Of a stretch of DNA of 64,000 nt, positions 9,711-15,956 are shown one piece after another. Location of the stretch: the NCBI GenBank assembly GCA_965218875.1, contig OZ244707.1, positions 310,001 through 374,000 on the forward strand, written 5' to 3'. Under the pieces are notes generated by a model. That model was not told the DNA's origin and did no database searches. It worked only from the letters and a program-made list of their open reading frames with translations. Numbering within the stretch: the first letter of the stretch is position 1; each line of letters opens with the position of its first letter. This DNA comes from CBDCMJ01 sp965218875. Lineage in GTDB: Bacteria; Chloroflexota; Dehalococcoidia; Lucifugimonadales; UBA3495. A program made the translations under genes and the position numbers.

Positions 9711-10409
9711 ATGTGTGGTAGATACAGCCTGATCGCGGACCTTGGAGAGCTTGCACGGCAGTTCGAGTTCGACGGCGATTGGCTGACCTTCGAGTCGGCT
9801 TACAACATCGCCCCTACCCAGGAAGTCCTGACTGTCGTGGGCGGCGACGCCAGACGCGGCGGGTTCATGCGCTGGGGGCTGATTCCGCACTGGGCGAAGA
9901 ACGCCTCCATCGGAAGCAGGATGATCAACGCCAGGGCGGAGACGGTCGCCGAGAAGCCGGTCTTCCGGGACGCACTGAGGCGTCGGCGTTGCCTGGTGCT
10001 CGCCGACGGCTTCTACGAGTGGCAGCGGACCGGTGGCGCCAGGAGGCCCATGCGCGTCGTCATGCGGTCTGGAGAGCCTTTTGCCTTCGCCGGGCTGTGG
10101 TCGGTGTGGACGGACCCGGACGGCAAGGCCGTTCCCTCGTGCACCATCATCACGACCGCCGCCAACGACCTGCTCCGGCCTATTCACGATCGGATGCCAG
10201 TGGTCCTGCCCAAGAATCTTGAGGAGTTATGGCTGGACCCGAGCGTTGAAGACGCCTCGACACTTACCAGCATAATGGCTCCCTACCCTGCCGACGCGTT
10301 GGAAGCCTACGAAGTGTCGAGCCTCGTCAACTCCTTCGCCAATGACGGGCCGCAGGTCGCTGCGCCCGTGGGGGAGGCGAGATGGTCTCAGATATCGGGG
10401 CGGGAATAA
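9711..10409 (+). CDS. SRAP-domain protein (YedK/HMCES type) 1
   Basis: SRAP proteins cross-link to abasic sites in single-stranded DNA through the alpha-amino group and thiol of Cys2. The start is therefore set at 9711, giving MCGRYS with Cys at position 2, rather than at upstream in-frame codons. Conserved elements follow in order: NIAPTQ, RWGLIPHWAK, MINARAET (the Asn), FYEWQ (catalytic Glu) and HDRMPVVL (catalytic His). The 232 residues match the family length. It lies 62 bases after dnaE2 in the same direction. SRAP genes are a known associate of imuB/dnaE2 SOS operons, so it probably belongs to the same transcription unit. A second, closely similar SRAP gene is at 39791-40471. Confidence 0.95.
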   Translation: MCGRYSLIADLGELARQFEFDGDWLTFESAYNIAPTQEVLTVVGGDARRGGFMRWGLIPHWAKNASIGSRMINARAETVAEKPVFRDALRRRRCLVLADGFYEWQRTGGARRPMRVVMRSGEPFAFAGLWSVWTDPDGKAVPSCTIITTAANDLLRPIHDRMPVVLPKNLEELWLDPSVEDASTLTSIMAPYPADALEAYEVSSLVNSFANDGPQVAAPVGEARWSQISGRE

Positions 10410-10671
10410 GGCGGAATTCCCCTTGTCCCGGTCAACGAAATCAAGGTCGGCTCCGGAAGATGCCTGGCCTAGCGGATGCTGACCAGGGTGTTCAATGGGG
10501 CCACGGCCGTCCGCTGAGGCGGGCCAAAGACTGTGCGGTATTCACTGTAATCAGCGTCGGCAACGCCGGCTGGAGTCTCAGGGCCCTCACTTAACTCCGC
10601 ATCGATCCTGTCCAACTAAACGGGTCTACCTCACCCGGCCGATGTAAGGAGGAGAGCCTTGGATTCTATTA
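10410..10671. other. intergenic stretch with an IS3 right-end remnant
   Basis: The only recognisable content is 10585-10633 (CACTTAACTCCGC... to ...CTACCTCA), which matches the right end of the IS3 element at 14546-14593, including CTGTCCAACTAA. It is a solo end of that IS. No gene was found in the remainder. Confidence 0.5.
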
Positions 10672-10851
10672 GCAGGCTGCTGAAAAACTCTGAGGTCTGC
10701 TCAGCCTCCAGGACGGCTCGACGATAAATGCCAGATCATTGCATTCACTGAACGAATAGCAACAAGCCATGTCTGATATTACGAATATCGTCGGTTTAGT
10801 CGAGGCCCGACTCACCGTGTCTGTTCACCCTGAGGTTTTTCCGCAGCCTGT
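10672..10851. mobile_element. 180-bp MITE, copy 1
   Basis: The terminal inverted repeats start GCAGGCTGCTGAAAAAC at the left and end GTTTTTCCGCAGCCTGT at the right, each flanked by TA (10670-10671 and 10852-10853). This is the signature of IS630/Tc1-mariner-mobilised MITEs. The internal sequence matches copy 2 at 61467-61646 in inverse orientation (for example GACGGCTCGACGATAAA and CACTGAACGAATAGCAAC), and both copies are exactly 180 bp between the TA pairs. No transposase is encoded. Confidence 0.85.
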
Positions 10852-11191
10852 TAGTCTGGCTAAGGACATCGCAGTAATTGTACTTGCGGTGGCGGCGGCG
10901 GCCTTATGCGTCACAATCACGGTCGGTTGGATAAGGTTGCTTCCAGCACTCCGTCGATCGGTGCTTAATCTGGAAGAAGTCATGAGCAGCGCCGTTGGGG
11001 CAGCCCCTCACATGGTGGAGACAGCTGTAAATGTCAAGAACACCACGGCCTATCTGATGGCCGCCGCCAAGGACGTGAGCCAGGCGACTCCCGTATTGCG
11101 TTGGTTGGGGCCGGCGGGAGCCACAGTGAATGTCGCGCAACATGGGGTCGGAAGAATCGCTGGCTTTATACGGGGCCTATTCCGGAGATGA
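10769..11191 (+). CDS. small membrane protein of unknown function, start donated by a MITE
   Basis: The product has 140 residues. The first about 27 residues (MSDITNIVGLVEARLTVSVHPE...) are translated from the MITE, which ends at 10851. The rest has one clear membrane segment (IAVIVLAVAAAALCVTITVGWI, about residues 34-55) and then an amphipathic, alanine-rich region (about 57-125) ending in a basic tail GRIAGFIRGLFRR. The pattern resembles DUF948-like membrane-anchored proteins, but no family is claimed. The original start was probably lost or lies close to the element boundary at PVSLAKD. No good ribosome site precedes 10769, so expression is uncertain. Confidence 0.5.
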   Translation: MSDITNIVGLVEARLTVSVHPEVFPQPVSLAKDIAVIVLAVAAAALCVTITVGWIRLLPALRRSVLNLEEVMSSAVGAAPHMVETAVNVKNTTAYLMAAAKDVSQATPVLRWLGPAGATVNVAQHGVGRIAGFIRGLFRR

Positions 11192-11419
11192 TACCTAGCG
11201 GCGGCCCCCTGTTTCATTGGTTGAGGAGCGGTGACCACAACCTTCCCCGGCGACATCTCGAAAACTGCAGACGTGGAGGGTTACACCCCCCTTAAGTAGA
11301 TAGGGGCTTGTTATCTGACCTGGGATGGTTGCTTTGTCAACAGCCGCTTGGTACACTCCAGCTCCAACACCACGTGCAGAACTTCATTCTAAATTCTGCC
11401 ACTAACATTCATTCAACCG

Positions 11420-12724
11420 ATGCCACACTATTTCGTACGTGACCCAGTTCACGGGTTCATCGGATACGACGACTGGGAACGAGAGATAATTAACCATCCA
11501 TCGTTCCAAAGACTTCGCCGGATACGCCAATTGGCATTGACCGAATTGGTCTATCCCGGAGCTACTCACACACGCTTTGCTCACGCCTTGGGCACGATGG
11601 AAGTTGCCACCCGTATGTTTGACGTGATTGTGTCCCGCCAAAGGAACTACCTTCTAAATGAACGGGGGTATGATGAGGCAGGTATCCAGCGAGACCGTCA
11701 GATTGTTCGGCTCGCCGCCTTGCTGCATGATGTGGGACATTCACCCTTTTCCCATTCTGGGGAGGGATTGTTTCCCGCCAATCCGCAGTCCAACAGGCGG
11801 TACCAACATGAGGATTATTCTGCACAGATCATTGATTCAGTTTTCAAGGAAGCAATCGAACAACATCCGGGAAACGCGAATTACGAAATCAAAGCCACTG
11901 ATGTGGCCTCTTTGGTTTCAGGTGCCGGTGATCCCCTGAATCTTGCCTTCATACGCAGGCTTATTTGGCGCCCAATAGTCACGAGCCAACTTGATGCCGA
12001 CCGTTGCGATTATTTGTTGAGGGACTCGCTCCACGCAGGAGTCTCCTACGGCAGATACGACCTTGAACGAATTTTGGCGACACTGAGTTTGGGACTCAAC
12101 GAGAGTGACGATCCGGTTGTAGCTATAGAAGAAGGAGGATGGCACGCGGCCGAGGGATTAATAATTGCTCGATACCTGATGTTCACTCAGGTGTATTTCC
12201 ACCATACTCGTCAAGCGTTTGATCATCACGTTGAAGGAATTTTGTCCTTTCTCCTAAACAAAATATATGGCAAGCCAGAGTTTCCCATACCCGATAGCTC
12301 AGGGATCTCAGAATATCTGAGATGGGATGACTGGAGAGTCCTGGGCCTTGTCTCTACAGGTGATGCGGGTTGTCATGGCGATGCAGTCAGAAATCGGAAT
12401 CCATACCGTTCAGTATGGAATACAAGCGAAACGCCGACAGATGAAGAGATTCACCGCGCCAATGAAATTGCCGAGGTGCTAGGCGATTTGGTTAGGTTTG
12501 CTAGCGACGCTGCTAAATCGTGGTACTCTCTCGGCGACCAAGACCTGCAGATAGTTCCAGACAACGGCATTGGACCGCAACGCGGCAAACCACTCTCGTC
12601 GTTTTCTACCATTGTCAAGAATATGAGCCCTGTATCTCAACGAAGGATTTATGTTAAACCATCCGACCGCCAAGAGGCTCAAGCTACGGTCCATAAACAT
12701 TTTTTGAAGATGGGGAATGAATAA
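11420..12724 (+). CDS. HD-domain phosphohydrolase (dGTPase/SAMHD1-like, YwfO type)
   Basis: The 434-residue HD superfamily protein has metal-binding and catalytic residues in the expected places: His55 (TRFAHALGT), His103-Asp104 in ALLHDVGHSPFSH, and the later Asp in SQLDADRCDYLLRDSLHAGVSYG. The N-terminus (VRDPVHGFIGYDDWEREIINHPSFQRLRRIRQL) is characteristic of the COG1078 group, which includes nucleotide phosphohydrolases. The stop overlaps the next start by one base (TAATG), so the two genes are translationally coupled. The base composition is visibly more A/T-rich than the DNA on either side, as is that of the partner gene, suggesting a transferred pair. Substrate unknown; a dNTP-depleting defence role is possible. 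Confidence 0.85.
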   Translation: MPHYFVRDPVHGFIGYDDWEREIINHPSFQRLRRIRQLALTELVYPGATHTRFAHALGTMEVATRMFDVIVSRQRNYLLNERGYDEAGIQRDRQIVRLAALLHDVGHSPFSHSGEGLFPANPQSNRRYQHEDYSAQIIDSVFKEAIEQHPGNANYEIKATDVASLVSGAGDPLNLAFIRRLIWRPIVTSQLDADRCDYLLRDSLHAGVSYGRYDLERILATLSLGLNESDDPVVAIEEGGWHAAEGLIIARYLMFTQVYFHHTRQAFDHHVEGILSFLLNKIYGKPEFPIPDSSGISEYLRWDDWRVLGLVSTGDAGCHGDAVRNRNPYRSVWNTSETPTDEEIHRANEIAEVLGDLVRFASDAAKSWYSLGDQDLQIVPDNGIGPQRGKPLSSFSTIVKNMSPVSQRRIYVKPSDRQEAQATVHKHFLKMGNE

Positions 12725-13296
12725 TGGACAACCACCTTACGGAATCCCTGAGGCTTTCACTGCCTTCGGTGCTCGCGGAAAACTTGAATGGACAGTCTCC
12801 CCAATTCGGAAAGACGGTCTTCATGAAATTGGCTTACCTTCTCCAAGAGGTATATAAGGTTCCCTTGGAGTATCGTTTTACTCTCTACACCTACGGTCCA
12901 TACTCGACAGAAGTTCTTGCAGATCTTGACCGGGCTAAACTTCGCGGTTGGGTCAATGTCAACTTTGTGGACAACGATGGCGGATTCAGGATTACTCCTG
13001 GATCTAGAGCTAGTGGGACAGCCGGGACTGATGAGGTACTTTCAAATTACCAATGCCAGATAAACCAACTGGTCGAAACTTTCGGACAATTTCGTGCTAA
13101 AGACCTTGAACTCAGAACGACCATCATTTACGTCTCAAATATGATGGAAGTGTCCGACAAATCCGCGACAGATGAGGTGGCGAAGGCAGTTCATCAGCTG
13201 AAACCACACTTCAGCGAATCAGAGATCCAAAAGGCTGCCAATGAGCTAGCGTGTAATGTGAGGTGGACCCAGGAAACTGGACAGGTGACTAAGTGA
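12724..13296 (+). CDS. YwgA-like protein, 3' end replaced by an IS3 terminus
   Basis: The 190-residue protein resembles the YwgA group (SPQFGKTVFMKLAYLLQEVYKV, then PLEYRFTLYTYGPYSTEVLADLD), a small alpha-helical family often encoded next to a COG1078 HD protein (as recalled for Bacillus subtilis ywfO-ywgA). The start overlaps the upstream stop by one base. The last 11 codons (RWTQETGQVTK and the stop) lie inside the 25-bp terminal repeat of the IS3 that begins at 13260, so the native C-terminus has been cut and a stop supplied by the insertion. Most of the expected fold is present. Function unknown. Confidence 0.6.
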   Translation: MDNHLTESLRLSLPSVLAENLNGQSPQFGKTVFMKLAYLLQEVYKVPLEYRFTLYTYGPYSTEVLADLDRAKLRGWVNVNFVDNDGGFRITPGSRASGTAGTDEVLSNYQCQINQLVETFGQFRAKDLELRTTIIYVSNMMEVSDKSATDEVAKAVHQLKPHFSESEIQKAANELACNVRWTQETGQVTK

Positions 13297-13351
13297 GAGT
13301 CCCGCTCCTAAACTGAAGACAGCGGCAGCTGTTTGCAAGGAGTGGGAGAAG

Positions 13352-13633
13352 TTGAAAGGAAGAAGGAATCACAGCCCGGCCTTCAAGGTCAAGGTAGCTC
13401 TTGAGGCGGTGAAAGGCCAGGAGACGGTGGCCCAGTTGGCCGCCCGGTACGAAGTCCACCCGGGCCAGATACAGGCTTGGAAGAAAGCCCTCTCCGAAGG
13501 CGCTGCCGGCGTCTTCGGCAAGGACCAGGAGAAGAAGTCCAAGAACGACGCTGCCCTGATCCCCCGGTTGTACCAGGAGATCGGCCAGCTGAAGGTGGAG
13601 CGGGATTTCTTGGTGGAGAGGTCCGTTCCATGA
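13352..13633 (+). CDS. IS3 transposase OrfA
   Basis: The 93-residue helix-turn-helix protein (HSPAFKVKVALEAVKGQETVAQLAARYEVHPGQIQAWKKAL) has a C-terminal leucine-zipper-like stretch (ALIPRLYQEIGQLKVERDFL), typical of IS3 OrfA. The best start is the TTG at 13352 after GGAGTGGGAG. Its stop overlaps the orfB ATG as ATGA (13630-13633). Confidence 0.9.
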   Translation: MKGRRNHSPAFKVKVALEAVKGQETVAQLAARYEVHPGQIQAWKKALSEGAAGVFGKDQEKKSKNDAALIPRLYQEIGQLKVERDFLVERSVP

Positions 13634-14577
13634 ACCCGGGCCGGCGGCGGGAGATGGTGGACCGTAAGCACCCCAAGTTGCCGGTAGTGCGGCAGTGCGC
13701 CCTGCTGGGTGTGAGCCGTTCCAGCATCTACTACCGTCCCAAGGCTACCTGGGAAGAGGACCTGTCTCTGATGAGGGAGATGGACCGGCAGTACTTGGAG
13801 ACCCCCTTCTACGGGTCGAGACAGATGAAGGCGTGGCTGGAGAGGCGGGGGACACCGGTGAGCCGGAAGCGGGTGCAGCGGCTGATGCGCACCACGGGGC
13901 TGCGGGCCATCTACCGGCGTCAGCCCGGCACCAGCCGTCCGGCCCCGGGAGCACGGATATATCCCTACCTGCCCTGGAAGGCCAGGATCACCCGGCCCAA
14001 CCAGGTGTGGGCGGCAGACATCACCTACCTGCCCATGGCCCGGGGATTCCTCTACCTGGTGGCAGTCATGGACTGGCACAGCCGGTACGTGGTGGCGTGG
14101 CGACTGTTGGGCACTCTGGACGCCGGCTTTTGCGCCGAGGCGCTGGAGGAGGCTCTGGGCAAGGGCAAGCCGGAGGTGTTTAACACCGACCAGGGAAGCC
14201 AGTTCACCAGCCTGGAATTCACCCAGGTCCTCCAGGACCGCGGCGTGAGGATCAGCATGGACGGGAAGGGGCGGTACCAAGACAATATCTTCGTGGAGCG
14301 TCTATGGCGGACGGTGAAGTACGAAGAGGTGTACCTGAAGGCTTACGCCGACGACCACGAAGCCCGTAAAGGACTGGAGGACTATTTCCGGTTCTACAAC
14401 GACCTGAGGCCCCATCAAGCCCTGGGCTACCGGACCCCGGCAGAGGTGTTCCATGGGGAGCAGGGAGTCGTAGAAGAGGAGTCTAATGCAAGGAGGTGTG
14501 CACCGGGAGAAGGGTCAGAATCACTGGCAGGAGCGCCGGGACTCTCACTTAACTCCGCCTTAATTCTGTCCAACTAA
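13630..14577 (+). CDS. IS3 transposase OrfB (DDE integrase)
   Basis: The 315-residue OrfB starts at the ATG overlapping the orfA stop. The frame is also open upstream in the -1 phase relative to orfA, so the usual OrfAB fusion by -1 frameshifting is possible. The catalytic DDE residues are in QVWAADITYLP, VFNTDQGSQFTS and DNIFVERLWRTVKYEEVYL. The end GYRTPAEVF is typical of the family. The last residues (SLNSALILSN) and the stop are encoded by the terminal repeat. Intact and potentially active. Confidence 0.92.
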   Translation: MNPGRRREMVDRKHPKLPVVRQCALLGVSRSSIYYRPKATWEEDLSLMREMDRQYLETPFYGSRQMKAWLERRGTPVSRKRVQRLMRTTGLRAIYRRQPGTSRPAPGARIYPYLPWKARITRPNQVWAADITYLPMARGFLYLVAVMDWHSRYVVAWRLLGTLDAGFCAEALEEALGKGKPEVFNTDQGSQFTSLEFTQVLQDRGVRISMDGKGRYQDNIFVERLWRTVKYEEVYLKAYADDHEARKGLEDYFRFYNDLRPHQALGYRTPAEVFHGEQGVVEEESNARRCAPGEGSESLAGAPGLSLNSALILSN

Positions 14578-14631
14578 CCGGGCCCACCTCAGTACAGTGA
14601 TAGGCGAATATGTACATCAGGAGGGCTTCGT

Positions 14632-14802
14632 ATGACTACTGACCCGAAGACCAAGCTAGAGGAACATGACAAGGTTGATGCCAAGACTCCTAACGACCCC
14701 GAAAACGGGAAACTCACTCTGGAGGAGTTGGCTGTCGTGACGGGCGGAGGAGAGGAAGAAGACACCGCTTGGTTCACGTCGCCCGGCCCCGATTGGAGTT
14801 AG
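14632..14802 (+). CDS. double-glycine leader peptide precursor 1
   Basis: The 56-residue precursor follows an AGGAGGG ribosome site six bases before the ATG. Residues 1-40 are an acidic leader ending LTLEELAVVTGGG; the ELxxVxGG pattern is the recognition and cleavage signal of C39 peptidase ABC transporters. The putative core after the glycines is EEEDTAWFTSPGPDWS: 16 residues, acidic, one cluster of Trp/Phe and no Cys. Residue for residue, the leader aligns with precursor 2 (15661-15849), with the GGG at 38-40 in both, and both cores end in a GPDW motif. The upstream IS3 terminus stops 41 bases before the ATG and appears to have replaced the -35 region present in front of precursor 2, so this copy may be silent. 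Confidence 0.75.
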   Translation: MTTDPKTKLEEHDKVDAKTPNDPENGKLTLEELAVVTGGGEEEDTAWFTSPGPDWS

Positions 14803-14948
14803 GCAGCACTACCCCCAAGGCCCCCGCCCCAAAGTCATCCAGCGCTGGTTGGCGCAAGGTTTTCGTTTGCCCTACAGGTTCTCGATTGAGGTGAGGACGA
14901 GAACCTGACTCCTCGTAACGCCATCGTCCGAGGCCCAGGTCTGACCGG

Positions 14949-15315
14949 TCAGATCATCTGGCGCTGGACAAGATCGTGGAATGGGCCGTCGGCATTGAAC
15001 AGTTCGTCGAAGCCGCCTTCCTGGACTACTCTTCCGGCCTGAAGCACGTAGATGCGCTCCGCCTTGCGTATTGTGGACAGCCGATGGGCGATTACGATAC
15101 GAGTCGCGGCGAGACTCTCGATACTCTGCATGACCTCGGCTTGGCTCTTGGCATCGAGCCAGCTTGTAGCCTCATCGAGAAATACTATCCTTGGATCGCG
15201 CACCAGGGCCGCCGCAATCCTGATTCGCTGAATCTGCCCGCCTGAGAAGGTAGATGAGTTGTCGCCGACTATGGTGAACATCTCCATCGGCATGGCGGAG
15301 ATGTCCTTGTCGCTA
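14949..15315 (-). pseudogene. C-terminal fragment of a second NHLP ABC transporter
   Basis: This is a duplicate of the last about 120 codons of the transporter at 15957-18863, highly similar in DNA. It keeps the ABC signature (TFSGGQIQRIRIAAALVRDP), Walker B (IVFLDEATSWLD), the H-loop (IVIAHRLST) and the C-terminus FHDLVQRQMI. Homology stops at about 15315, upstream of AMPMEMFT, where it joins an unrelated short gene on the other strand. It shows that the precursor-plus-transporter unit was once duplicated and then deleted. Cannot function alone. Confidence 0.85.
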
Positions 15316-15339
15316 TCGCTGTTCTCCTGGGCGGAGTTC

Positions 15340-15468
15340 ATGGCCGAGGAGCCGGTGAAGCCGAAGGGCCGGCGCCGCAAGCCTCAGCCCGCAGCCACGT
15401 CCCTGTTCGAGTGGGCGCTGGAGATGGAGCAGGAAAGAGAGGAAGAGCCGGTCGGCGCGGGGCGCTAG
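15340..15468 (+). CDS. short hypothetical protein or gene tail, 42 residues
   Basis: The frame encodes a basic then acidic peptide (MAEEPVKPKGRRRKPQPAA, then SLFEWALEMEQEREEEPVGAGR) and is followed at once by a strong hairpin. The codon pattern looks like real coding DNA, but the start may be artificial because the upstream sequence is the end of the ABC fragment. It is probably the C-terminal tail of a lost gene. No function is offered. Confidence 0.35.
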   Translation: MAEEPVKPKGRRRKPQPAATSLFEWALEMEQEREEEPVGAGR

Positions 15469-15479
15469 GCCGCAACGCA

Positions 15480-15547
15480 CAGGGGGAGGGCGTCGCTACG
15501 TCAGCGATGGCCTCCCCCTGCACGGCCATGTATGGGGCCCTTTTTGC
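15480..15547 (+). terminator. hairpin pair with T-tract after the 42-residue ORF
   Basis: Perfect 10-bp arms CAGGGGGAGG (15480-15489) and CCTCCCCCTG (15511-15520) enclose a second short stem (TCGCT/AGCGA). A weaker GGCC/GGCC hairpin ends in GGGCCCTTTTTG at about 15538-15546. Probable rho-independent terminator separating this unit from precursor 2. Confidence 0.5.
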
Positions 15548-15590
15548 GTTTCAGCCCGACTCACTTGTCGCCATAACGATACGGTATCTA

Positions 15591-15620
15591 TTGACATCGG
15601 CGCAGGTGGCGCGGTACGGT
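15591..15620 (+). promoter_or_regulatory. candidate promoter of precursor 2
   Basis: TTGACA (15591-15596), 18 bases, then TACGGT (15615-15620), about 40 bases before the ATG. The -10 is weak, suggesting an activator. The -10 vicinity (TACGGTGAGGTGCG) resembles that before precursor 1 (TACAGTGATAGGCG), but the latter has lost the TTGACA to the IS3. Confidence 0.45.
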
Positions 15621-15660
15621 GAGGTGCGCCAGTGTCTGTTTGCATGATGAGGAGGACGCA

Positions 15661-15849
15661 ATGACCTCTGACCCCAAGACCAAACCCGAAGAACAAGAAG
15701 CGGTCAGTGACGAAACCGCTGATGACCCCAAGAGCCGGGAACTCACACCGGAGGAATTGGCCTCTGTGTCGGGCGGCGGTGAGAACGACAATGGAGGCGT
15801 TATTTTCGGCGGCGTGTCACAAGGCCCGGATTGGGACACTGATGGCTAG
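15661..15849 (+). CDS. double-glycine leader peptide precursor 2
   Basis: The 62-residue precursor follows GAGGAGG five bases before the ATG. The leader (residues 1-40, MTSDPKTKPEEQ to LTPEELASVSGGG) is acidic and ends in the Gly-Gly processing signal. The predicted core ENDNGGVIFGGVSQGPDWDTDG is 22 residues, glycine-rich and acidic, without cysteine. The leader is strongly similar to precursor 1 while the cores differ except for a shared GPDW. It lies beside and convergent to the three-gene NHLP export cassette, whose C39 domain should cleave it. No lanthionine synthase, YcaO, radical-SAM or other maturase gene lies in the window, so the secreted product may be unmodified or modified by a distant enzyme. 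Bacteriocin or signal peptide; the activity cannot be told from sequence. Confidence 0.8.
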   Translation: MTSDPKTKPEEQEAVSDETADDPKSRELTPEELASVSGGGENDNGGVIFGGVSQGPDWDTDG

Positions 15850-15925
15850 CCTTTCGGCTAGCTTGACCCACCCTACTGCCTGTATCTCCGGACGCCGTGT
15901 CATATGGCACGGCGTTTCCTTATTC
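15845..15925. terminator. hairpins between precursor 2 and the convergent ABC gene
   Basis: A 7-bp perfect stem with a TTTC loop overlaps the precursor 2 stop (15845-15862). A second perfect 8-bp stem, ACGCCGTG (15893-15900) and CACGGCGT (15909-15916), is followed by TTCCTTATT on the plus strand. The second fits a terminator for the precursor transcript and may also stop the opposing ABC transcript. Confidence 0.6.
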
Positions 15926-15956
15926 GATGCTACCGACACAGACACTGGAGAGCCGG

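Larger units (their letters stand above)
13260..14590 (+). mobile_element. IS3-family insertion sequence
   Basis: The ends are imperfect 25-bp inverted repeats (13260-13284 and 14566-14590, 19 of 25 positions alike), both beginning GAGGTGG on their outer side and ending TGGACAG. A second inverted pair follows inside (GTGAGAGTCCCG at 13293 onward against its complement ending at 14548). It carries orfA and orfB in the normal IS3 arrangement. No matching target duplication was seen. Solo or partial copies of the right end lie at 10585-10633 and 39451-39680. Confidence 0.85.
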
